Of a stretch of DNA of 64,000 bases, positions 12,001 to 22,869 are shown piece by piece. Position 1 is the first letter of the stretch. Each line of letters opens with the position of its first letter. The stretch spans positions 31,069,087 through 31,133,086 of the forward strand of contig BTRK01000001.1 of NCBI GenBank assembly GCA_036245805.1. Direction: 5' to 3'. This DNA is from Pristionchus mayeri. Its lineage: Eukaryota > Nematoda > Chromadorea > Rhabditida > Neodiplogasteridae. Both the position numbers and the translations under genes were made by a program. The notes beneath the pieces are model-generated. The model searched no databases, was not told where the DNA came from, and saw only the letters and a list, made by a program, of their open reading frames with translations.

Positions 12001-15000
12001 CCAGAATGGAGCCAATCGTCACTATCATGTCCATTATGACGATGTTAGTGATCTCCTGAAAAACCAATCGACAATTCCTCCATTCAGGCAACGAAGCGTG
12101 CCTCTAACAAGTGAACAAGCATGAGAACTGAAAAAGTCAGTCATCGATTTGCTCCTTCGGTTTCACTCTAACGGGTGATTAATATAGAGTCTCCACCTGT
12201 CCCATCACAGTCTCCCAGCACTGCGCCACATTGCCTCCTCTGCCCATCAGAATGAACGGGTGGGGTGTTGTTTCTATTTCCAGCCGGGGTTTATTCGTGC
12301 CTGAATCGAAACTTGATCATTGACTTTTATCAACAATGGATCTTCACTGCCTAGAGGAGCTCAGAGCACAGCATAATTCTAATAAGCACTAGGTCGGATG
12401 GGAAGTACTTCGTAATGATGCCATTGATCAGTCAAAGGCGGCATTGCGAAATAGATTTCATCCAACCTAGTGTTGGCCAATGATTTACAAATAAATTGTC
12501 TATTTGCATGTCAATTTTTTTTGAATCTCACCGTTGAATCGTAAAGGAATTATCGCGGGAGATGTCCAATTTGCCTGAAATATTTAATTTCGAAATTGAA
12601 AGATCAAATATCAAACATTTGGTCCTATTGCATGCGCCGTGAAGAGGGAAGTGAGATTCTGTCCTCGTCCGTTAGGTATGATTACTGCTCGAGGAGCCGA
12701 GACGCCGAAGGGACCGAAATCAGGCAACACCTGGAGATCAACAATCAATAATTATTAATTGAGATGTAGACCATGGAGTTTATGATGCATTTCGAAGGAA
12801 ATTGTGCTATTTTTTTGAATTGCATCAACGTTCACATATATTCGAGGAAGTTTCAGTCAATAAATCGATTATGTGGCTGCCTACCGTAGTCCAGGGTCGT
12901 CTCGGCGCGGGAGTTGTTTGTGGAGGGATGGGAACGGAGCTGTACGAGTATGTGAGGTTGGACAGCGGCATTAGCAGATCCCGAAGTACTCTGAAAAAAG
13001 ACAGTTTTGTAGCTGTAATGTCGGCTAATTGAGCACTAGTTCGAATTATGACCGTCGGATGATAACCAAAACCTGCTGCATTTTCGCAGAATGCCCCTTG
13101 ACAGTGTTATTCTGTGCAAATCATACAGAAGGGTACTAATTTTTGGCTATCATTAGGTTACCATCTGACCTAGTCTCGATAATTGCTATTTCTGTATAGA
13201 AAACCTCATGCAAATCGCACCTCGAGTTACTGGGAAGCATCGTGTTGTAGTAAGTGTTTCCCAGCGAGAGATTTCGCAGTCGCTCCTGCTCCATCACGAT
13301 GTGATCTCCCTGCAAGTGCAATGCTGTCAATATGATTTCAAAAGAAAAAAAGCCGAAAACCGCCCCTATTCATTGTATTTCAGTTTTTTTATGCATAATT
13401 CAGCTGATGGAAACCGAAGCAATGGGAATTGAGTTAAAGGATACTGTACTTACTGTAGGAATCCTCCCAGTCATTGTCGATGCTTCGAACTTCTCGAGGT
13501 CAGTCAGTCGTTGGTAGAGGGAGAAGAAGAGCGTGATGTAGTTGACGATGTAGAGAATCAGGACTCTGACAAGAGATGAAGAATTTTCACCATTCACAAG
13601 TCTTCATTTCTTGAAGCTCACATAACCTATCAAATCTCAAACACTATTAGCAACTTCCTATTTTTTAACTTGATATGATAGTCTAAGGAAGGAATGCGTA
13701 CCTGCACAATTGCAGCTTCAGCGCGAACTTCGGATGGTGCTTCTCTAGTTGTGTCCCCATCAGATCGAAGAGCGAAGGGTAGATCAGAGAGATGAGAGAG
13801 ACTGTGATGGAGACGGCGTTCTGAAAGGAGCGTGAATAGGCACTAGGGCAAATGAGAACCCACTGGATAAGGACCATGGAGGAACGGGGAATCACGGTGA
13901 GAGGGAATGATGGCTCTAGGGCGGATGAGAACCAAAAATAGCACCCTTATATTCGGAGAAGGCGTTTTGACAGTGTGGGAACCTAATGGGAAAATATTGG
14001 AAAAGGGTACATTTGTTGGTTCTCATCCGGTGGGCTCTCATCACACCTAGTGCCTGTGCTTGATGACCTAGATAATTCACTTCAGCTTTTTAGTTCAACC
14101 GAATATATCCTATTCTCAAATTTCTCTTCCATCTACCTCTTCCATTAACACTGGCATAGCAGTGCTCTCACGCGAGCCCAGTCTCGAAGACGGGATGCAC
14201 CTTTACCTTTACCTATACCTCTTCCGTATAGATATATCTCTCATTGTTCAGTTTAAAATGTATTTCTGGATATCGAAAATTGCCCACCGCAGTCCAGAAC
14301 GTGCTTCTGTCCTTCATCGTTGATGTGGTGCTGCAAGTATTTTCGTGAGTTTTGGCATCCAGCCAAGCTCAGCCCCTTTTCGAAAATGCTCACTAGATGG
14401 CGTAGACGGAGCCGCAGAGCATGGCAAGCACGACGAGATTTGTGAAGACGCGAATGAGACCACGGCCACATCTTCAATTTACTATTGTGTTGTGATTTTG
14501 TTTTCTAATCTCTGTCGGATAGAAACAAAGGGCTATTTTCAATCCGATAGAGATTAGAGAAAGAGGGAATTTTAGACTGGAAAGACATCTCGTTCGTGAA
14601 ATGAAACAAGAGTTGAGCACGACTTTCTTCTAATCTTTGCTCCACTTATCTCTAGTGGTTTGAGCATTTAATCTATCGGAAGAATAGTACTAGAGTTCGA
14701 TAAACGGGCCTTCGTCTTTTCATTGCGAACGGGGGGGGGGGGCGCAAAATGACAATAACTCACGTAAGTTTGGCCTTCTGCTTGACGTTGTACTCCGCTA
14801 TTGCTTCCTGCAATTCGAAAATAGTGACCAGTAAATGCTAATCTTTCCATTCCAACCAAGAATTATATTTTGTACAGTGTGCGATGTCGAAAACTCAGCT
14901 ACTCTCACACAAAACACTTAGAGCACACTCGAGACACGAATTCCTCTCTTTCGCCAGTTGCATTAGGGAGCATAGAAGTTGCACAATCTCGTCGTCTCTT

Positions 15001-18000
15001 CTTCTAACCTTCTCTCTCTCTCTACCCCGCCGCGACTAGAGCGCGCTCTTTCCCTCCCCTACATAAGCGTGTTTTTCTTCCTTTCTCCCGAGTTGGTCCG
15101 GACCTCTTTGGGTTATCTTTCTGAACCTCCCCCATCGAGACCAACACGACTGCTCACTTTTGCCTCATTTTACCTTCTTGCTCAGGCGTTTCACAGCATA
15201 AATTGTTATTGAAACGACTTGCGAACCAGCACTTCTTGAATTACTGGACAAGTTATTCTTCTTTCCTTTTCTACCTCACTCGTTTCTAAACATCTCTCCC
15301 TGATTCTCGTCTTCACAACCCTGCACAATCAGTGAAAGAGAGGAGTGGGCCTAAATTGTTTCAGAAACCACTTGCGAACCGGGACTTTTTTATAGATTAA
15401 CTGACCACCCCCCTTTCCTCTTCCACCTCACTCATTTCGACCAATTTTTCCTTCGGCTAAGAGAGGAATGGCCTGTAATTTATCTTTCTTTCTTCTAATT
15501 CTATTGGCATTTTTGTTACACCTCTGTAGTTGTGTTCACCCTGAACTTGATGACGTTCGCGGGATAGACATTCGTGGCCGTCTCGGGACTCCCGATGGTG
15601 AAATCCCAGCCAGTGAAGGCCTTCCAGTTGAAGACATACCTGTCATCGGATTGATCTCTCATGTTTCATTTGTCTCGTATCCAAAACATTTTCATATATG
15701 ACGCCGTACTTGTAACACTCGGACAAACACTGGAACAGCGATTTTTCGATAACATGGAATTTAGGGTTGTTTTGGATGCTGATCACGATGGTCAGTCTCA
15801 TTTCGCATATTTGGTCCAATTTGGCGACATTTGGAGCTTCATAAAACCACTTATTTTCCTGTTTTTGACGTCTATCAGAATTCAGAGACATGCAATAAAA
15901 ACGAAAATTGTTTTTCTAGGGTAGTTTTTTTAAATATATTCCTGGGATTCTTCAGAAATATAACTGGGATGATCGGCAGAATTGACAATGAGATAGTGGT
16001 TTGTCATAAAGATCTGATCTGTGAACTCACTGTTCCGTCTTTCCATTCGACATCTTCGACGACCGCGCGTTCTCGGCCATTCTGAAAGACGAATTAATAA
16101 AAATAATGTAAAATATTTTTTTAATTATTTAAATTTTAAATCTAAAAATTCCCTCACTTCCTCAGAATCCACACGAACGACAGGGCTATGATGGCAATGT
16201 TGGCAAGGAAGTAGGCGAGGGGGATCTGAAGGGAGGATATTTACCATTTCTACGTAACGATTTCTGCCACTTCCTGGTTCCAAGATGCACTAAACATTTT
16301 GAATCGCCGAATGACTGGTAATAAAAAAAGTGAATGTTGTAACTTACTCGATACGTTATCGTCTCTCCTCGAAAATTCAGTGGACTGTAGTATCCATAGA
16401 AAAGCAACGAATATTCGAAGTGGCCCTGAAAAGATGGAAAGATGGCTATTAGAGTCTTTGGCAAGTAAAGATCAGAGTTCATCCTCACTCCTAGCTGGAC
16501 GATGGTGGATATCGAGTCGGCGCGGCTTCGGATGTGCTCGGGCATCACCTTGATCGAGGCCGTTAGGTTTCCGCGGTTCTGAAAATCGATATTTTGTAGT
16601 CAAGAATGTCAGATAATCCTAGAAACGCCTTCTTCTCATTCTCATTTTCATCCTCTTCTCCACTACAAAAGTTGAGATCTCAAAATGGCGAATATCATAG
16701 TTGCAAAGAGATAGGTGATCTTTGAACTCACGAATTTGTTCTGCGCATCGGCTAGCCACTCGGGCACAATGACGAATATGCCCATGATGAGCGAGATCAT
16801 CAAATTGACACCTGAATTGATCTTTGATCTCTATTTCCTTTCCCCAGTTCAAATCTCATTGGCAACCATATCGAATAAAAAAGGTGCAGCTACGTCAAGC
16901 GATTTTTTCTTCACACCTAACGTTGTCGTCAAGAGCCGACTACGTTAGGTGGTGTAGTGTGGTGAGGCCGACTTCTATAGATTCGTCGAATCGAATCTGT
17001 GGCACTTCTTCGATATTTGGCCCACCCCCCCACCCCTTCCCCTATCATTTCTCGTTCCCTCCCATCGATGATTAGTTGGGTAAGCGGCGGAAATTAGGGA
17101 AAGATACCTAGAAATGGGAAGGGATGGGGAGGAAGGGGGGGGGGGTAAGCCAAATATCGAAGAAGTGCCGAATCTGCTCACCTAAAACCCATCGAAGGAA
17201 AGTGAAGTAGGAAGAGACAACGGACCCGTAGTGACCTGCGTTCCTCGATTAATCTTTGATCTCTCTCATTTGAACTCACTCTCAATCCTCTTAATCTTCG
17301 CTTCCCATGGAATGAGGTAAATCTTGAAATTGCCGAAGAGGCGCGAGAACTGTTTCATGACTCGGGATATCTGAAAAACGAAACAGAAATTACAGAATAT
17401 GAGGAAATATTGATCTTTGATCTAGCAATAATACCGTGGAAAAGCGATGTAGAATGGAGGGATCTCATCATCACTAAATAGGCAATCAATCGCAACTCAC
17501 GTCGGTCCTTATGAGCTGCACTTTGGAGACCTTTGCCTGCTGCTTCTTCAGGTGCTTCTGCGCCACTCTGAATGAATTATGTCCTTTCAATATTTTCTTT
17601 CGAATTCTAATATTTTGCAATCTTTAATTTATGGAAGAAACGTCGGAAAACAGTGAAATATTTAGATCATTTTCCGAATTGTTTTTTATCTCTCACTGTC
17701 AGTCTAACTCGGTCTATTCAGTTTGCATCCTTACTAATCGTTCGGCATTTTAAGAAGTTGGTAAGAGCAAGAATTTGGAACTCCTCTCTCCACTCACATG
17801 AGTGCCTTCCTCTTCCTGCTCATGCTCCATGGCTGCTCTCTCAACCTCGCGATGATCTCCTTCTTCTGCTGGATCAACTCCTGCAATTATCGATTTTGTT
17901 ATTCAACTTCTTCGCTCCCTTGTTTTTTCATTACATTCAAATTGTTCTTCGTAAAATTGAAATTGTTGATATCCCCGAAAGGAATTAAGACGGTTTCATG

Positions 18001-19814
18001 AAGACATTCACAGTGTAGAAGACGCTATCTAGTGAAAAAACTGTCGCATTCTCCCAACTTTCTACGGCTCAAAAAGTGCAGGACTCACGAGCACCCTGTC
18101 CTTGGAGATGCGCGGCGCCGCGCCCTCCTCGTCCGTCTCCTCGTCCTCATCGCATTCTCTGCAATTAATTAATTTAATTAATAAAGTATGAAACGACTCA
18201 TTCTATTCCATATTTTCAGCCGAAAAAAATGGAATTTCCCTGCCAAAACCAACCCACTTTCGCTCCTCTCGAATCACAGGCAGACGCATGGCCAGAAGCT
18301 ATTCTATCAGAATATAGACGAAACCAAAGAAAAGTAAACGAAGTCTCGCGACCAGCCAGACTACTGATCCTCTCACGAAAAGAGCCGGCGAGAGGTGACC
18401 GTCGGATCGAATTTCGATACGCTCGTGAGCGCAGAAAATTCGATGGCATATTTTTTTCGGGAACGTTTCTGATCTTGTGATCTTTGATCTTTGACCTACC
18501 GATCGGAGAGGAAAAGTTTGGGGTGCGATCGGAGATGGAAGGACGAGGATCGCCGAAACAGCGAGAAGAGGTCATTCTGGAATTATCGATTTTTTCACTT
18601 GTTTTGAACTCTTTGCACTTTCTTCGTAACTTCATCGTCGCCTATATGTGTCACTCCTGTGACATGCTCTCATATTTACTCAACAGTCTGGCGAGACCTT
18701 GCAAGGGTCTCCTCAGTGCTCATTTTGTTAAATGACAGTTGAATTGTCTTCAAGTTTCTAACCAAATCGGAACTTCCTCTAGAATTGCGAGACACATTCC
18801 GAGAGGTCACCCTCGCCCATCTTTATTGGCCCATTTCGCACCGGTGTGAAGTGCTAAACCTCCCCGTCTACGACCCTCGGCCATTCCATCATTACTAGGC
18901 GATCTCCTGTCCACCCCTGGTCGCTTTTTATTGATTGATTGGCGCATAAGTGGAAGGGATGATGGGAGAAAGGGGGCAGAAGGCAAGGCATCAAGATGAG
19001 TAGAGAGAGAGAGAGGGAGAGAGAGTGAGTGGATCGGAGAGGGATGGGGGGCAGACAACTGACTATACTGCCGCAATTTTCGGAGGAATGAAGAGAGGGA
19101 GAGGCTCTATCTCAAGAGTTGATCAGGAATGAGAGAGAGAAGGGGCTGTGGTCAGGTGAATGGGGCTAGGGAAGCAGGAATAATCACTGCACTGAGTCTT
19201 GCAGGATCTTTGTACAATATTGGTAACAATAGTGACTACGCACTTGCACGATACTCGAGTGAGAGAAATATCTGAGCCGATGCCAATTCTCTATCACTAT
19301 TTCTAATACATTTTACAAAATATGCGATCATCTGAAGTATACCAATAGATACTTTGAGTGATTCGTAATGAACAAAATACAAGAATGTACAATACCCGGT
19401 ATTCGGAACAACACGAGCGGTTTATCTATCTCGCTAAACGTTTGCGCTATACAAATACGTTTGCTAAAATACTGTAGAGCGGTATCTCGTTCTAATTTCG
19501 GTCCTTTTCAAAGTATTCTAATGCGTGCTAGAGTCTGAAATGCTGTCCCCTCCCTGCTCTCTGGTAAACGTTTCCCAGTGGAGTGGGATCTCGGTGGATG
19601 GAATCAGCAAGGCTCCCCCTCCCGGTGGGATCACATCAGATTTCCCAGTGGGATACATGCGGGCTCCCCGCTTGGAAACCACTGGGATGCCACTGGGAAA
19701 CTCGCTCTCCCTCTCGCTCACCAAGACGGAGCTCCTCCTGCTCAATCTGCTGTGCTCGTCGTCCGTCGTCGTCATGTCGTTGATGGCATCGCCAGTCGAG
19801 ATGGATGACGCCAT
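6092..19814 (-). CDS. tmc: TMC-family mechanotransduction channel subunit (tmc-1/tmc-2 type)
   Basis: Transmembrane channel-like protein, the pore subunit of mechanosensory complexes in worms and hair cells; plasma membrane, about 10 helices. Exon 1 is 19,722-19,814 ([20 protein letters not shown], 31 codons). Exons 18,500-18,576, 18,089-18,158 ([11 protein letters not shown]) and 17,798-17,880 ([20 protein letters not shown]) follow in phase. Core: [11 protein letters not shown] + [16 protein letters not shown] (17.3-17.2 kb), [20 protein letters not shown] (16.8), LLFYGYYSP (16.4), [12 protein letters not shown] (15.6), the TMC signature CWETVMGQ (12.2), [19 protein letters not shown] (12.0), [20 protein letters not shown] (11.45), [18 protein letters not shown] (11.15), [20 protein letters not shown] (10.9), [10 protein letters not shown] (10.65). 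A long low-complexity cytosolic tail is encoded from 10.3 to 6.1 kb. The last exon, 6092-6199, has a basic [11 protein letters not shown] stretch and ends QTEV, a class I PDZ ligand. I did not fix every tail exon. Confidence 0.93.
6429..6536. mobile_element. MITE family 4 copy in tmc tail intron
   Basis: Inverted ends GGTAATTCGAGGACGAAT and CGACCTCGAATTACC with internal GAATTCGCAAT on both sides; about 107 bp. Confidence 0.7.
6541..6626. mobile_element. MITE family 1 copy
   Basis: AGTACTAGGTAGGATAGGAA / CTATGACGTCATCTGTG ... TATGACGCCATAGTTCTCAT / CCTAGTGC. Abuts the family 4 copy on its right side, in the tmc gene. Confidence 0.8.
8943..9062. mobile_element. MITE family 4-like copy with poly-G core
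   Basis: Inverted ends AGGGTTTGCAATTC and GAATTGCAAACCCT; both arms carry GCGAATTC near the inside, and the centre holds an 11-12 G run. Intronic in tmc tail. Confidence 0.75.
9505..9556. mobile_element. Truncated MITE family 1 copy
   Basis: Only the right arm is clear (GGCATGACGTCATAGTTCTC, then ATCTGACCTAG); the left arm is reduced to GAGTGATATAACATGATGCC. In the tmc tail region. Confidence 0.65.
11022..11096. mobile_element. MITE family 1 terminal-repeat copy with unrelated core
   Basis: GGCACTAGATCGGATGAGAA ... TTCTCATCCGACGTAGTGCC. Termini match family 1 but the core (GCTTCAAGCAAGAGC) lacks the ATGACGTCAT palindrome. tmc intron. Confidence 0.8.
11255..11336. mobile_element. MITE family 1 copy
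   Basis: GGCACTAGGTCGGATGAGAA ... GACGTCATAGTTCTCATCCG ACCTAGT. Only about 160 bp from the preceding copy; tmc intron between exons at 11.15 and 11.45 kb. Confidence 0.88.
12386..12474. mobile_element. Diverged MITE family 1 copy
   Basis: GCACTAGGTCGGATGGGAAG at the left and TTCATCCAACCTAGTG at the right; the core retains CAAAGGCGGCAT. tmc intron. Confidence 0.8.
13029..13176. mobile_element. MITE family 2 copy
   Basis: About 145 bp: GACCGTCGGATGATAACC at the left, ACCATCTGACCTAGT at the right, internal TTTTCGCAGAATGCCCCTTG. Family 2 shares the GGTCGGATGA terminus with family 1 but has a different core of about 100 bp. tmc intron. Confidence 0.65.
13909..14054. mobile_element. MITE family 2 copy
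   Basis: GGCTCTAGGGCGGATGAGAA ... GTTCTCATCCGGTGGGCTCT and a terminal CACCTAGTGCC; internal GGCGTTTTGACAGTGTGGGA. A fragment with the same terminus lies at about 13,838-13,880 beside the tmc exon ending near 13,820. Confidence 0.8.
16995..17171. mobile_element. MITE family 3, best-preserved copy
   Basis: About 177 bp with near-perfect inverted ends: GGCACTTCTTCGATATTTGG on the left and CCAAATATCGAAGAAGTGCC on the right. The left half is C-rich (CCCACCCCCCCACCCC) and the right half G-rich with a 10-G run. It sits in the tmc intron between [11 protein letters not shown] and GVNLMISL exons. Confidence 0.9.
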
Positions 19815-22800
19815 CGCTCTAATCTTTGATCTCTGATCGCCCGAGATCACCTCACCATTCCACTGAAATTAACTGCGTGACTTCAAAATACCACATGGCA
19901 TAATATTATGCGAACTGCGAATGCCCTTCTCTTATCGCGATGAAGCAAATAATGGAGAGAGTGCAATTTTAGGATTATCCTATAATTAGGGACAATTTTT
20001 CTAGGCTGCACTTCAACAATGACTCTCGCCATGTTCTCAAACCGAAAAAATTCTGAATGAATAACATATTTAAAGAAATGAAGCAGCTGAACCTCATAAA
20101 TCTGCAGGAAGCAATGCAATGTATTCACTGAAACTATTCAATGACAGCTCTCTCTCTCTCTCTCTTATTCTCACCATCAATCCGAGAAAACTCTTATAAA
20201 ATAGCCTATTCAAAGAACAAGTTTTTCGGAAACATGTTATTTTAAGAAAGCAAGAAGCTAAACCTCATAAATATGCAGGAAGCAAAGCAATTCAATGCGG
20301 AACGGAACGGCGCCCGAAAGTGCGGTCAGATCATATTATGCGAGCGCGTAAACTTGTGTCGTGAAACGGGAGAAGGAGGGGAACGAGATGTGTGTCTCTC
20401 TAAGAAGAGGAGGAGAGGAGGAAGAGGAGGGGGCAGAGCCCTCCTTGCGACAAATGATGGAAGGCGAATTCTTCGCGTCTCAATGAGTGATTAGAGAACA
20501 GAGAGCATGCGGAGTCTCGATCGATGCAGAGGAGGACAGCCTTTTAGTTCATATTGTTGGCACCATCATTCTATTTCGTCGCCAAAAAACTTCCATAGTA
20601 CCAAGATACACATCGTTTCGTTTGGAGGAAATCGACATCCGATAGAGCATAAACGTGTAATTCCAGGCGTATATTGTCGATACCGAACTGAGCAAAATGT
20701 GCATGACTGGAGATCAACTGGATGAAGGGAAAATGTGTTATCGACTATTTTGGCATACTTTCTGCGAAATTCTGATAACTCCCAGAGGATAAGTAAGACG
20801 AATTTGAATTTGATTGAGCACATCTAACGTAGTATCGAAGAGAACAGCTCACGGAAATCACCACTCCTATTAGAAAACAACGGAAATCGAAATTCGAAAC
20901 GGCGTAATCGTGACATTCCAACGTTCTCCAGACGGGGGACCCCGCACCGTTCAAACAACTCGGCCAACGACCCAATCATACATAACACAATGGAGCGAAT
21001 GATCGGGACGAGCGGGATGAGACAGAGCAGTTGGTGTGGCCAACCATCAATTACTCGAGTGGAGACAGGAGGGGGAAGGAGATGAGGAATAGTAGGACCA
21101 GCGAGGCGTCAACCTTTGCTTTGCCTCCACCGGCGCGATTAGAGCAAGAAAACTATACTGATAGGCAACAAAGCCTCCAGTCAGTACATTTTCAGCTTTA
21201 AAAAATATTTTCTTAAATGACTGGAAACGGCAGTTTTGGCACGACCTGGTGAACTCCTTTGAATCGATAAGAGCACGATGGAAGATCACGCACTATTGAA
21301 CTAGGTCTGATGACAACGGACTGGGCCAGAATCAAGCAGTTCGCTTCTCCAGTACTTTAACAGAATAATGGTTGCCAGTGCACGGCATCACAAAAAAATA
21401 AATGATAAATCATCGAAATTGAAACCGGAGAGGTGCGATCGCCAAGGCTGTTTACCTCGCCTTCCTCTCGGGAAGTGCTCCTTCATTTGTCACACCTTCG
21501 CCTTCCTCATCCATCTCCTCCATCCGTTCCATCACCTCGTGAGGCCTCTCACCCTCTCCCATCTCCTCACTCCCTCGCCCCTCTCCACTCACCCCTTTAA
21601 GGCTGTGTAACATGGGGGACGAACTCGCCCCTGTCGTATACCTGCCCGGCCTCTTCCCTCCAGAGGTGAGATAACTCTCGCCCCTCCCCTCCCCTCCCCA
21701 TCGGCCTCTCTCCATTCCATTCTTCCCGCTTATTTATGTTCACTCCGAGCAGCCTAATGCACTCCCCGAGAGCAAGAAGCGCCGATACATCAACTAATTT
21801 TCACAGCTGTCGAAATCGGAATCGATCTTTGATCTCCATAACTCCCGAGATCCCCTTCGTTCTTTTGAAATAGTATTGGGAAATCATTGGGAATGCGGCC
21901 CACACCACTTATCTCGGGTAAACATTTTCAAAAAAATTTAGAATAGCGAAGGTCATGACTACAGTATCCGAGAGAGGGTACTGTAGGTCAGTCGGGTAGA
22001 TCGGTGGCGCACTTTCGGTACTCGTCCGTGTCATCCAATCAATCAACGCTAACAAGCGCCGGCAGTCATGTTGTAGCATCTCGGAACCAGAGGAGAGAAA
22101 ACGAGAGAGGAAGAAGAGGAAGAAGAGGAAGCAAGGGCTGGAAACACACACTTCATCGCCCTCTCACACCTCACATTTCGGAGGTTTATCATTTTAGAAC
22201 TCATTGTTTTCTTAGTGATGAATTTGAAACATCATATTTTTCACTCCGTAGAGTTCTAAAAGGCTATTTTAAAAATGATCCGCACCTCACATTCCTTCGC
22301 CGAAAGAATGGAAAATCTGCCTAATCGGTAAGGTTACCGTTAGTTGAGCTGACGATCAAATGAAAACGATACAACTCCAAATGTTGGAAAGATGGTAAAG
22401 CGGTAAGATAATCGAATGACTCCACAATACAATTATTAGCGATTTTATCATTACTTACTTCTCGAATATGCATTTTATACAACGTCCGTAGGGAGGGCGG
22501 AGGCTAGCAAACTGCGATTAGGGAAGCACTCGTTTCAGAAACAATTCAAATGACGATACTACGCACGATCAAGGATCAACTGAGGGTAATACGAAAAAAA
22601 GATTTGTCGCGAGGCGTCTTTCTAGCACCTATACTCTGGATGGATACTCTCTACAAGCACTGCTATCACAGGGGAAAGGGAATGACCAGATTAGGAAAGC
22701 GCAACGATCAAAGTTCAAAGATCAAACTACAACAATCGAACGGTCACACTCTAAAGGCGGCTATGCACTCACACACACACAAACTGTCATGAATACGGGG

Positions 22801-22869
22801 GTACAATTACTCGAGATCTGAGGTGAGATCCAATGGGGGTTTAGAGGGGGGGGGGGCAGAGATCAAAGA
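19815..22869. other. Gene-poor interval upstream of tmc
   Basis: No supported multi-exon gene. It contains a direct repeat (about 20,035-20,115 and 20,212-20,300, sharing AACCTCATAAATCTGCAGGA-like sequence), a CT run near 20,147-20,165, a pyrimidine-rich stretch 21,450-21,720, and a short plus-strand reading MGDELAPVVYLPGLFPPE at 21,613-21,666 followed by a donor-like GTGAGA that I could not link to other exons. The tmc promoter should lie just right of 19,814; I see no clear TATA box. Confidence 0.5.

Noticed and set aside
19518..19721. Continuation of the tmc first-exon frame to a stop at 19,518, suggesting a separate 100-residue gene
   Set aside because: A GTGAGC donor at 19,721 joins exon 1 in phase to 18,576 and on to the TMC core; the rest of the frame looks like read-through into the intron.
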